Below, piece by piece: positions 9,804 through 16,833 of a stretch of 64,000 bases of DNA. The position numbers were made by a program, and so were the translations under genes. The DNA comes from Planctomycetes bacterium B3_Pla (lineage in GTDB: Bacteria; Planctomycetota; Phycisphaerae; Sedimentisphaerales; Anaerobacaceae). The notes beneath the pieces were generated by a model. The model was not told the DNA's origin. It worked only from the letters and a program-made list of their open reading frames with translations, and searched no databases. Where the stretch lies: positions 62,001-126,000 of the forward strand of contig NJBM01000012.1 in assembly GCA_005223045.1 (NCBI GenBank), written 5' to 3'. Numbering within the stretch: the stretch's first letter is position 1; each line of letters begins with the position of its first letter.

Positions 9804-9878
9804 TCACGAACGAATTTGTCCATTGAACTCGCAGATATAAAAGCCGCCGTAATCTCCAAACCTGCCTTTGTGTTTCAT
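9804..9878 (-). pseudogene. Orphan trpB 5' end (remnant)
   Basis: Two bases after the trpF stop codon an ATG opens a 24-codon frame. Its first 15 residues, [15 protein letters not shown], match the start of TrpB ([15 protein letters not shown]); the frame then diverges and stops at TGA (9804-9806). Over 45 bases, 38 are identical to real trpB, and four of the seven differences are silent. This is the place where trpB would start in an uninterrupted trpF-trpB operon, so the fragment is best read as the left-behind 5' end of trpB. Confidence 0.8.
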
Positions 9879-9880
9879 AT

Positions 9881-10504
9881 TTACCCTCTTAGATGTTGTA
9901 TATTCTCGAATAGTTTCTTCATCTTCTCGTGATCTTTCTTGCCCGGCTCAGCCTCAATGCCGCTGCAAACGTCAATCCCATAAACTCCGAGCTCCACCGC
10001 TGCGGCGGCATTGTCGGGATTTATCCCGCCGGCTAAAAAAACACGCTTGCCGATATGACCTATGACGTTCCAATCGAAAGTCAGTCCTGTGCCCCCGTAT
10101 TTCTCAGGATCGAAAGCGTCCAACAGAATGGCATCTGTGAAAAAACTGTCCGCCTTCTCGATATCCTTCTGGTCTTTCACCCGTATCGCTTTGATCGTTT
10201 TGACATTGTAAGACAGCAGCGACCGGCAAAACTCAGGGTCTTCGTCGCCGTGCAGTTGGACCCAGTCCAGCAGGCATGTATCGTTCGTATCACGGATTTG
10301 CTCAACCGAAGCATTCACAAAAATCCCGGCGGTGTCTATAAACGCCGGCAGCTTGTTGGTTATATCTGCGGCTTGCTCCGGCGTGACAAACCTCGGGCTT
10401 TTGGGATAGAAATTGAAGCCTAATAAGTCCGCACCGGCATCAATCGCCGCGGCGGCATCCCGGTAATTAGTGATACCACAGATTTTGACTTTGACTATTA
10501 GCAT
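9881..10504 (-). CDS. trpF: Phosphoribosylanthranilate isomerase
   Basis: 207 residues, a stand-alone (beta/alpha)8 enzyme that isomerises N-(5'-phosphoribosyl)anthranilate. Landmarks are VKICGITNYRDAAAAIDAGA with the catalytic Cys, GFNFYPKSPRFVTPEQA, VQLHGDEDPEFC, the catalytic Asp in ILLDAFDPEKYGGTGLTFDW, and the phosphate-binding FLAGGINPDNAAAA...GIDVCSGIE. No clear ribosome-binding site precedes the ATG at 10504; it lies 28 bases after trpD and is probably translated as part of the operon. No trpC lies between trpD and trpF. Confidence 0.96.
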   Translation of the reverse strand: MLIVKVKICGITNYRDAAAAIDAGADLLGFNFYPKSPRFVTPEQAADITNKLPAFIDTAGIFVNASVEQIRDTNDTCLLDWVQLHGDEDPEFCRSLLSYNVKTIKAIRVKDQKDIEKADSFFTDAILLDAFDPEKYGGTGLTFDWNVIGHIGKRVFLAGGINPDNAAAAVELGVYGIDVCSGIEAEPGKKDHEKMKKLFENIQHLRG

Positions 10505-10532
10505 ATTCGTTGCCGGGCGTCTGTGACGGCCG

Positions 10533-11552
10533 TCACACCTTGTTTGAGACCTCTATCAGTTTCTCCAGGCAATCCCGGGCGCTGCCATTCTCAATCGAGG
10601 CTTGCGCCAATTTGATCGCCGAGGCAAAATCTTCCGCCAGACCGCCCGCAATGATCGCGGCCGAAGCATTTAGAACAACAATGTCCTTGCCCGATCCGGT
10701 TTCCCTGCCGTTGAGGATATCCTTCACGATCCTCGCGCTTGTTTGGGCGTCTTCAACTTTCAACTTCTCTATATCGGCAGGTTCGATTCCGAAGTCCTGC
10801 GGATTCAGCTCCTTGTGTGCAATCCGACCATCTTTCAACTCCGCTATTTTGGTGACTCCCGCCGTGCTTATCTCGTCCAGCCCGTCGCTGTGCACCACCA
10901 TAGCGTACTTAGCGCCCAGCACTTTGAGGGCTTCGGCCATCATCTCCATAAGTCCTTCCTCGGCCACGCCCAGCACAAGGGAAGGTACGCTGGCGGGATT
11001 AGCTAAAGGCCCCAGGATGTTGAACACAGTCCTAAAACCAAGACTCTTGCGTATAGGCTGAACGTATTTCATCGCCGGATGGAACATCGGCGCAAACATA
11101 AATCCGACGTGAGCTTGTTTTATGCACTCGGCAACAACTTCAGGGCCCGGATCTATCTTGACGCCAAGCTCGGCAAGCACGTCCGCCGAGCCGCACTTGC
11201 TGGTGATCGCTCGATTGCCGTGCTTTGCCACGTGCACTCCCGCGCCGGCAGCAACCAGTGCGGCCGCCGTCGATACGTTGAAGGTTTTCACCGCCGCACC
11301 GCCGGTCCCCACGACGTCCACCAGGTTCTCGATACCGGGCTCGACCTTGACGGCGTGACTGCGTAGAGACTTGGCTAATCCCGCCACCTCGCACGAAGTC
11401 GGCCCCTTGACGCGCATCGCCGTGAGAAACGCGGCAATCTGAGCTTCGGGCACGTCGCCCTCGAAAACCACATCCAACAGACCGGTTGCTTGCTCAAAGC
11501 TCAGGTTCTCACCTTGTAGTAACGGATTGATATATTCGATTATCGTTGCCAT
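10533..11552 (-). CDS. trpD: Anthranilate phosphoribosyltransferase
   Basis: 339 residues, normal length. It transfers phosphoribose from PRPP to anthranilate. Landmarks are DVVGTGGAAVKTFNVSTAAA (PRPP-binding GTGG loop), KHGNRAITSKCGSADVLAELG, the FMFAPMFHPAMKYV anthranilate-site segment, and FNILGPLANPA. The ATG at 11552 has AAGGAG seven bases upstream. It is separated from trpG by a 211-base gap filled with a MITE-like repeat. Confidence 0.97.
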   Translation of the reverse strand: MATIIEYINPLLQGENLSFEQATGLLDVVFEGDVPEAQIAAFLTAMRVKGPTSCEVAGLAKSLRSHAVKVEPGIENLVDVVGTGGAAVKTFNVSTAAALVAAGAGVHVAKHGNRAITSKCGSADVLAELGVKIDPGPEVVAECIKQAHVGFMFAPMFHPAMKYVQPIRKSLGFRTVFNILGPLANPASVPSLVLGVAEEGLMEMMAEALKVLGAKYAMVVHSDGLDEISTAGVTKIAELKDGRIAHKELNPQDFGIEPADIEKLKVEDAQTSARIVKDILNGRETGSGKDIVVLNASAAIIAGGLAEDFASAIKLAQASIENGSARDCLEKLIEVSNKV

Positions 11553-11570
11553 CTTTGACTCCTTGTTTTA

Positions 11571-11770
11571 GCGTATAGCGTATAGCGATTAGCGTTTAGA
11601 AAAACATGCCTTCTTCACTACTAACTAGTATCTGTTGTGGAAAACAAAAACCGACGATGTCACCCCTGCGAAAGCAGGGGTCCAGAGCGAAAAAACTGGA
11701 TTCCCGCTTCCGCGGGAATGACAAATACTGTTTCCACAACAGGAACTAACTATACGCTATTCGCTACGCC
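11571..11770. repeat. Inverted GCGTATAGCG words flanking a MITE-like element
   Basis: The left side carries GCGTATAGCG followed directly by further ATAGCG and TTAGCG copies (11571-11599). The right side carries the inverted form TATACGCTATTCGCTACGCC (11751-11770), and the trpG stop codon lies inside this copy. The same word appears near 5174 and, as an inverted pair, at 58360-58402. The whole trpG-trpD gap is made of these words plus the element at 11632-11742. Confidence 0.65.
11632..11742. mobile_element. MITE-like element with perfect 12-bp terminal inverted repeats
   Basis: CTGTTGTGGAAA (11632-11643) and TTTCCACAACAG (11731-11742) are perfect inverted repeats. Between them four complementary pairs form a cross: GTCA/TGAC (11659-11662, 11719-11722), CCCCTGC/GCAGGGG (11663-11669, 11674-11680), TCCAG/CTGGA (11681-11685, 11696-11700), and TTCCCGC/GCGGGAA (11701-11707, 11712-11718). 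The core resembles a widely dispersed bacterial repeat. CTAACTA occurs just outside both ends (11621-11627, 11746-11752). It codes for nothing. Confidence 0.7.
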
Positions 11771-12363
11771 TTTATCTTCTCTGCTATTGATAAGATATTT
11801 TCGATTATCTTGCCGCCGGCGGGAGTCAGAATGCTCTCCGGGTGGAACTGCACGCCGTATATGGGAAGCTCCCTGTGGCGGACTCCCATCACGACTCCCT
11901 CGAATTCAGCGGTTTTTTCCAGACAGTCCGGCAGCTCCAGCACACAAAGGCTGTGATAGCGTCCGGCTTGCAGCGGATTTTCTACGCCGGCGAAAACGTC
12001 CTTTTCATTGTGCGTTATTCTCGAAGGCTTGCCATGCATGGGCTCCGGTGCGTGGCCGATCCTGCCGCCGAAATGTTGCGCGATCGCCTGATGTCCCAGG
12101 CACACGCCTAAAATCGGCAGCTTATCTTTGAAATATCCTACCGCCGAGAGCGAGACGCCGGCAGTATCCGGCGTGCCCGGGCCGGGTGAAATCACGAGCA
12201 AGTCAGGCTCAAATTCATCGGCCACCCGTTTTAGCTCTTCAAGCTCGGTGTCGGCACGGTAAACCTTGGCCCGGCAGTTGCGCTTGCAGAAATCATCGAC
12301 CAGGTTGTAAGTAAACGAATCGAAATTATCGATAAACAAAACTTTTCTACTTGTCTCTTCCAT
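11764..12363 (-). CDS. trpG: Anthranilate synthase, glutamine amidotransferase subunit
   Basis: 199 residues, a class I glutamine amidotransferase that supplies ammonia to TrpE. The triad is visible: Cys in PILGVCLGHQAIAQHFGG, and His/Glu in YGVQFHPESILTP. The N-terminus VLFIDNFDSFTYNLVDDF and the oxyanion strand VISPGPGTPDTAG are typical. In some bacteria such a subunit also serves aminodeoxychorismate synthase; the trpE neighbour makes anthranilate synthase the main role. It lies 46 bases after trpE, across a short ATTCTGT tandem repeat. Confidence 0.95.
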   Translation of the reverse strand: MEETSRKVLFIDNFDSFTYNLVDDFCKRNCRAKVYRADTELEELKRVADEFEPDLLVISPGPGTPDTAGVSLSAVGYFKDKLPILGVCLGHQAIAQHFGGRIGHAPEPMHGKPSRITHNEKDVFAGVENPLQAGRYHSLCVLELPDCLEKTAEFEGVVMGVRHRELPIYGVQFHPESILTPAGGKIIENILSIAEKIKA

Positions 12364-12367
12364 CGGA

Positions 12368-12405
12368 TTCTTCTGTATCCTGCATTCTGTATTCTGTATT
12401 CTTCC
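12368..12405. repeat. Short ATTCTGT tandem repeat between trpE and trpG
   Basis: The 46-base gap contains TTCTGTATCCTGC, then ATTCTGT twice, then ATTCTTCC, a degenerate tandem of a 7-8 base unit. No coding or hairpin role is apparent. Confidence 0.5.
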
Positions 12406-12409
12406 TTAA

Positions 12410-14005
12410 CTATTGTCCTCGAATCGCACGCAAACAGGAATTCGCTTTGTGCTCGGTCTCCTCGAATTCGGTCTTGGGGACGCTGTCGTGAACGATGCCG
12501 GCGCCGACCCGGATGTAAGCCGTATGGTCTCTGACCTGCAGGCTCCTTATAGTGATGCAACTGTCGAACTGGCCATCCACAGTCAGGTACATTACCGCTC
12601 CGCCGTAGTAGCCTCGTTTGGTTCTTTCGAGCTGACGGATTATTTTCATCGCTTCGATCTTCGGCGCTCCGGTTAGCGTCCCCATATTCATCGTGGCGAG
12701 ATATGCGCTCAGCGCGTCAAGCTCTGCCGCGAGCGTGCCTTTGACATTGCTCACCAAATGCTGGACCGAGGCGTATTTCTCTGCTATGAGTAATTCGGTG
12801 ACAACTCTGCTGCCCGGCTCAGCTACCCTGGCAATATCGTTCCGGGCCAGATCAACCAACATAATATGCTCGGCCAGCTCCTTGCGGTCGAGCTTCAGTT
12901 CCGCTTCATATCTAAAATCGGTGTCGGGGTCGATTTCATTCCCGACTCGGCCTCGCGGCTTCGTGCCGGCTATCGGCCTGATCTCAACGTTTCGCGTCTC
13001 GGTGCCGCTGACACGCAGATTCAATTCGGGACTTGAGCCTATCAGTATCGTGTTCGGCGTATTCAGATAAAACATGTACGGCGAAGGATTCAACTCGCGC
13101 AACCGCTTATAAACGTCCAGCGGCTCATCCGGACAGGGCTCCATCTTGGTTCTGCTCAAGACTACCTGAAATATGTCGCCGTCAAGAATGTGCCGTTTGG
13201 CGGTCTTGACCATCGCCTCGTAATCATCCTGATTGGTGTCGGTGGAGGCAGAGGGAATCCGGCCGGTAAAGTCTCTCGCCGGCGGCACATCAAATCGTGC
13301 GAGATTGCTGTAGTAATCGAAACACTCCTGCGCCTCGTCTATTACCGCCTCGCGGTCGCCGTTAGTTATTATCACGTTCACGACCACATAGCCCTGGCCC
13401 TGCTCGTGGTCCATCAAGAAGATGTTGTCTGCGAAATACAACTCGTAGTCGGGATTGCCCAGCAGATCGTCTTTGCTGGCGGGGAGTTTCTCAAACTGAT
13501 CTATGAAATCGTAGCTTAGCGCCCCAAGCAATCCGCACGTGACCCGGAAGGGCTTGCTTGCCAGTTTGAAGGCATAAGCTACTGTGCGCAGAACATCCAT
13601 CTGGTTGGTCGTCTTGAGGCGAGTCTGCTCATCGACCAATTCCTGTGCCGGCTTAATCCTGCCGGTAATTTCTTCGGCAGCGAATTCGACAGACTCGCAA
13701 AAATCGAATCGGGACTCCTGTGCCGACAAGTATTCTATCATTCGGCGCCCGGTTCGCCCCAGAGCCTTGATGGCGAAGTCAGAGCCTGTGCCTGTAAGGT
13801 AGAGTGCGGGCTTTGCCGTGCCGAAGCTTAGTTCCGTAAAGCCGGCTAAGTGCTCTTTGGACTCGAACAAACAGCAGTTTTTGGCCCGGCCATAGTCACT
13901 GACCTTGGCGAAGAAATCCACAGGCTCGGTCATATCGATTCGCTTGACGATCGGCACGATCTGGCCCGGCTTGGCGCCGAGTATAATCTGTCTATAATCA
14001 TCCAT
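12410..14005 (-). CDS. trpE: Anthranilate synthase component I
   Basis: 531 residues. It converts chorismate and ammonia to anthranilate. An N-terminal segment CLFESKEHLAGF (residues 45-56) contains an LLES-like motif, the tryptophan feedback site of the family. The C-terminal half is the chorismate-binding domain: GDIFQVVLSRTK, NPSPYMFYL, LIGSSPELN, RPIAGTKPRG, HIMLVDLARNDI, and TLTGAPKIEAMKIIRQLE. Translation starts at 14005 behind AAGAGGT. Transcription is preceded by a leader-peptide attenuator (14058-14199), so expression is predicted to respond to charged tRNA-Trp, on top of allosteric inhibition. Confidence 0.97.
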   Translation of the reverse strand: MDDYRQIILGAKPGQIVPIVKRIDMTEPVDFFAKVSDYGRAKNCCLFESKEHLAGFTELSFGTAKPALYLTGTGSDFAIKALGRTGRRMIEYLSAQESRFDFCESVEFAAEEITGRIKPAQELVDEQTRLKTTNQMDVLRTVAYAFKLASKPFRVTCGLLGALSYDFIDQFEKLPASKDDLLGNPDYELYFADNIFLMDHEQGQGYVVVNVIITNGDREAVIDEAQECFDYYSNLARFDVPPARDFTGRIPSASTDTNQDDYEAMVKTAKRHILDGDIFQVVLSRTKMEPCPDEPLDVYKRLRELNPSPYMFYLNTPNTILIGSSPELNLRVSGTETRNVEIRPIAGTKPRGRVGNEIDPDTDFRYEAELKLDRKELAEHIMLVDLARNDIARVAEPGSRVVTELLIAEKYASVQHLVSNVKGTLAAELDALSAYLATMNMGTLTGAPKIEAMKIIRQLERTKRGYYGGAVMYLTVDGQFDSCITIRSLQVRDHTAYIRVGAGIVHDSVPKTEFEETEHKANSCLRAIRGQ

Positions 14006-14057
14006 ATCTATAACCTCTTGTTGCAGTTTTTATTGCCAAACCGCCCAGAATACAAAC

Positions 14058-14089
14058 AAAAAAAGCAGCCTGCTTCTCCAACAGGCTGC
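14058..14089 (-). terminator. Intrinsic terminator of the trp leader
   Basis: A perfect 8-bp stem GCAGCCTG/CAGGCTGC (14082-14089 and 14065-14072) with a 9-base loop is followed by TTTTTTT (14058-14064), 52 bases before the trpE start. Confidence 0.92.
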
Positions 14090-14158
14090 GTTCTCAGCAA
14101 ATCAAACAAATTGTGAACAGCAAATTACCGCTCGCCTGTCGGATTTTATCCTTCAGGC
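14058..14158 (-). promoter_or_regulatory. trp attenuator: competing RNA hairpins
   Basis: Four RNA segments are visible on the minus strand. Segment 1 GCCTG (14154-14158, spanning the last Trp and Pro codons) plus GGAT (14148-14151) pairs with ATCC (14141-14144) plus segment 2 CAGGC (14134-14138). Segment 2, as ACAGGC plus a nearby GCG, can instead pair with segment 3 (CGC and GCCTGT, about 14080-14090). Segment 3 GCAGCCTG (14082-14089) pairs perfectly with segment 4 CAGGCTGC (14065-14072), followed by seven T (14058-14064). A ribosome stalled on the Trp codons would mask segment 1, allow 2:3 and block the terminator. The pairings are seen; the mechanism is inferred from the classic trp attenuators. 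Confidence 0.88.
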
Positions 14159-14199
14159 CACCACCAGTTACCAGTGCTTCTGCGGTTAATCTGCCTCAT
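14146..14199 (-). CDS. trpL: trp operon leader peptide
   Basis: A 17-codon frame, MRQINRRSTGNWWWPEG, starts at ATG 14199 and stops at TAA 14146-14148. Three consecutive Trp codons (codons 12-14, 14158-14166) sit just before segment 1 of the attenuator, and the stop codon falls in the 1:2 hairpin. Three tandem Trp codons by chance in a 17-codon frame at this position is very unlikely. There is no Shine-Dalgarno sequence; the -10 hexamer ends only nine bases upstream, so the leader is probably translated from a near-leaderless transcript. Confidence 0.9.
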   Translation of the reverse strand: MRQINRRSTGNWWWPEG

Positions 14200-14208
14200 A
14201 ATAGTTAC

Positions 14209-14237
14209 ATTAAACCAACTTTCTTTCAGCTTGTCAA
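14209..14237 (-). promoter_or_regulatory. Promoter of the trp operon
   Basis: On the minus strand TTGACA (14232-14237), a 17-base spacer and TTTAAT (14209-14214) form a near-consensus sigma-70 promoter. The predicted start point is at about 14201-14202, two or three bases before the trpL ATG. Confidence 0.85.
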
Positions 14238-14285
14238 GAAAAAATATGGTTAGCAACAATTTAGGGTGACCACACAGGGTCGCCG

Positions 14286-15485
14286 TTACAGCCCGGCGGC
14301 TTTGCGGAGTTTGGCCGCCATATCGGTTTTCTCCCAGGTGAAGGTGGGGCCCTTTCGTCCGAAGTGGCCGCCGTGAGACGTTTGGGCAAAGATCGGCCGG
14401 GCGAGTTTCAGGTGCTTCACCATCGCTTTCGGGGTCAGGGGGAATAGTTCTCGTATGATCCGGCTCAACCTCTGCTCGTTGATTTTTGCCGTTCCCTCGG
14501 TGTCAACAAGAACAGAGATGGGTTCGGCGACTCCTATGGCGTAAGACAACTGGATCTCGCAGGCATCGGCCAGGCGGGCGGCAACTATGTTCTTGGCGAT
14601 ATATCGGGCCATGTAACTGGCGGTTCTGTCCACCTTTGTGGGATCTTTCCCGCTGAAAGCCCCGCCGCCGTGGCTGCCTCTGCCGCCGTAGGTATCGACG
14701 ATGATCTTCCGCCCCGTCAGGCCGCAGTCACCTTTCGGACCGCCTACGACGAAACGTCCGGTCGGATTGATGTGGAATATCGTGTTCCTGTCGATCAGGC
14801 GTTTCGGCAGAACGGGAACGGCCACCTTCTCGATGATCTGCTTTTGCAACTGACGATACGCGACCGTCGGCGCGTGTTGGGTAGAGACTACGACCGTATG
14901 GATCCGTTTGGGTTTATTGTTCTCGTACTCGACCGTTACCTGGCTTTTTCCGTCGGGCCGCAGCCAGGGCAGTTTTTTGCTCTGGCGCACTTTTTCCAGA
15001 CGCGTCGTTATCAGATGGGCAAGCTGAATCGGCATCGGCATAAGAGCGGGCGTTTCCCGGCAGGCGAAGCCAAACATCAGGCCCTGATCGCCGGCTCCCT
15101 GCTCCTTGTGCAGGCCGGAGCCTTCGGTCACACCCTGAGAGATATCCGGACTCTGCTTGTCGAGCGTTACCATCACGGCACAGTTGTCGTAATCGAAGCC
15201 CATTTCCGGGTCGATGTAGCCGATATCTTTGATTGTGTTACGGACGACTGTCGGTACGTCCACGATAGCCTTTGTCGTGATTTCGCCGGCGACCACCACC
15301 AGGCCGGTCGTTACCAGTGTTTCGCAAGCCACCCTGCTCTTCGAATCCTGCGCCAGCATCGAATCGAGAATTGAATCGGAGATACAATCGGCCACTTTGT
15401 CGGGATGGCCCATTGTTACGGATTCGCTCGTGAACAAATGCTTGTTTGCGCCGGGAGATTCGTTGCCTATTGATTTTTTTGCCAT
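14286..15485 (-). CDS. metK: S-adenosylmethionine synthetase
   Basis: 399 residues. It makes S-adenosylmethionine from methionine and ATP. Motifs are [19 protein letters not shown] (His and Asp of the ATP/Mg site), [12 protein letters not shown], the P-loop-like [21 protein letters not shown], and [11 protein letters not shown]. Its ATG at 15485 has an upstream AAAGG. It lies 15 bases after the DUF547 lipoprotein gene on the same strand. No SAM or methionine riboswitch is visible upstream. The trp promoter starts 50 bases beyond its stop. Confidence 0.97.
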   Translation of the reverse strand: MAKKSIGNESPGANKHLFTSESVTMGHPDKVADCISDSILDSMLAQDSKSRVACETLVTTGLVVVAGEITTKAIVDVPTVVRNTIKDIGYIDPEMGFDYDNCAVMVTLDKQSPDISQGVTEGSGLHKEQGAGDQGLMFGFACRETPALMPMPIQLAHLITTRLEKVRQSKKLPWLRPDGKSQVTVEYENNKPKRIHTVVVSTQHAPTVAYRQLQKQIIEKVAVPVLPKRLIDRNTIFHINPTGRFVVGGPKGDCGLTGRKIIVDTYGGRGSHGGGAFSGKDPTKVDRTASYMARYIAKNIVAARLADACEIQLSYAIGVAEPISVLVDTEGTAKINEQRLSRIIRELFPLTPKAMVKHLKLARPIFAQTSHGGHFGRKGPTFTWEKTDMAAKLRKAAGL

Positions 15486-15500
15486 TCGTGTTTTGCCTTT

Positions 15501-16502
15501 CTACGAACCATCATTAATTGTCCAATCATGTTTCATATATTTAACAGAATAGTCTCCAACTTCAAGGAAAGAAACGTCTTGTCGAGGAATATAATTCGTT
15601 ATGAAATTCAAAACAGCCCTGGTTGTCGGCGGCTGGTCTTTGAATTTCTTGTCTGTGGCGAACTTCCCGGCAAAATCTTTGCCGTGCGAGGACAGCTCGA
15701 AAACCGAGGACAAATAGACCCTCTGTTTTTCTCTGTCTATCTTGAATGCGAGCGGGCTGGACAGAAATCTACTAGTCTGGCTGTCCAACTGTTCGCTGAG
15801 GTTGTGCCCACGATACGGCTTGTTGCGCAGCGGCGGGCTCGACAGGCTGGCGCTCGTCAAAGTAAGGAATATCCTGGGATCGTTGAACTGTTCGCGGAAA
15901 ACCCGCCTCTGAATCTCGGCAAAGGTAAATTGCTCGTCCATCACAAGGAATTTGTGCTTAGAGATTTTGCCCTCGATGTGCCTGACATTAAAGGGCCCCC
16001 AATAGACGGCAAGGATTCGAGATGACGGCCTGATAGGATAGTTGTCGGCGACTACCCGGAGCTTTTGGAGATTGTACGCGTTGATCCAAAACGCGATCTT
16101 GTCCTCCTGGAGCCAGGACTCGTATTCGGCCGGGTCGAGTTTGGCGAATTCATCCAGCAGCACCCTCAACTCATACCTTTTTCGCCTGAGCTTCTTATAG
16201 TCAACCATGCCCTCATCGTTGACGAAATTCTTGAGAATATCCACGCACTTGTCATGAAAAGACACCGACGGCCGGGATTCCGAATCATTGGGCTCGATGT
16301 TGCCTGGCTCAACATCATTGGCTTCAGGTTCGATAGATTCGACTTCAACAGGCTCGGCCTTGTCAGGCTCGACATCAGCCGGTTCGAGCGAGAGAACCTC
16401 GCCCTCCGCAGACTCGGCAAGTTCAGGCTCGACGGGGCCGCAGCCGCCCGTCAAGACCGGCACTACAAGCAATACAATCAAAACAACAGGGCATTTCGCC
16501 AT
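15501..16502 (-). CDS. DUF547-domain probable lipoprotein
   Basis: 333 residues. The ATG at 16502 follows AAAGG and gives an export signal ending in a cysteine (LIVLLVVPVLTGGC, Cys21), so it is probably a lipoprotein although the lipobox is atypical. Residues about 22-78 are an acidic linker with repeated VEP/IEP units. The remainder is a DUF547 domain: KIAFWINAYNLQKLRVVADN, VYWGPFNVRHIEGKISK, FLTLTSASLSSPPLRNKPY and VYLSSVFELSSHGKDF. DUF547 has no settled function; its conserved polar residues are sometimes compared to peptidases. It precedes metK by 15 bases, so the two are probably co-transcribed, although a functional link is not evident. Confidence 0.88.
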   Translation of the reverse strand: MAKCPVVLIVLLVVPVLTGGCGPVEPELAESAEGEVLSLEPADVEPDKAEPVEVESIEPEANDVEPGNIEPNDSESRPSVSFHDKCVDILKNFVNDEGMVDYKKLRRKRYELRVLLDEFAKLDPAEYESWLQEDKIAFWINAYNLQKLRVVADNYPIRPSSRILAVYWGPFNVRHIEGKISKHKFLVMDEQFTFAEIQRRVFREQFNDPRIFLTLTSASLSSPPLRNKPYRGHNLSEQLDSQTSRFLSSPLAFKIDREKQRVYLSSVFELSSHGKDFAGKFATDKKFKDQPPTTRAVLNFITNYIPRQDVSFLEVGDYSVKYMKHDWTINDGS

Positions 16503-16833
16503 GTCAACCTTTCGGCACAGAATCACATAATCCGCCAACTGCAAAGACTACTCAATTGCACGTTAGGATAAGAAATAGCGCGACAAATGCAACGATTTGT
16601 TGTTAGTTTTTGTCGCATTTCTGCTGAGAAACGCCGTTTGCAGAAGAGTGAATCGGTGAGATTCCTGACTCTGACAGGGTCTTGTTTGACCCGATGATTG
16701 CCGGCAGTACGTTGTCACTGTCGCGCACGAAAGAAAAATCTTGTAATTGCTCGCAATTGGACTTATATAGAGGTCTTTCGGCTCGAACACTGCATCAGAA
16801 AGACACTCAGAACGTATTTGAAAGGGCTTGGTC
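16503..16833. other. Divergent intergenic region with an inverted repeat
   Basis: This 331-base gap separates the minus-strand DUF547 gene from the plus-strand pentose operon. It contains perfect 8-bp arms GCGACAAA (16580-16587) and TTTGTCGC (16609-16616), which could be an operator or a hairpin. No small gene is seen. A pentose-responsive regulator gene is not present nearby. Confidence 0.5.

Noticed and set aside
14286..15501. SAM or methionine riboswitch ahead of metK
   Set aside because: Only 15 bases separate metK from the upstream gene; there is no room for an aptamer and no motif.
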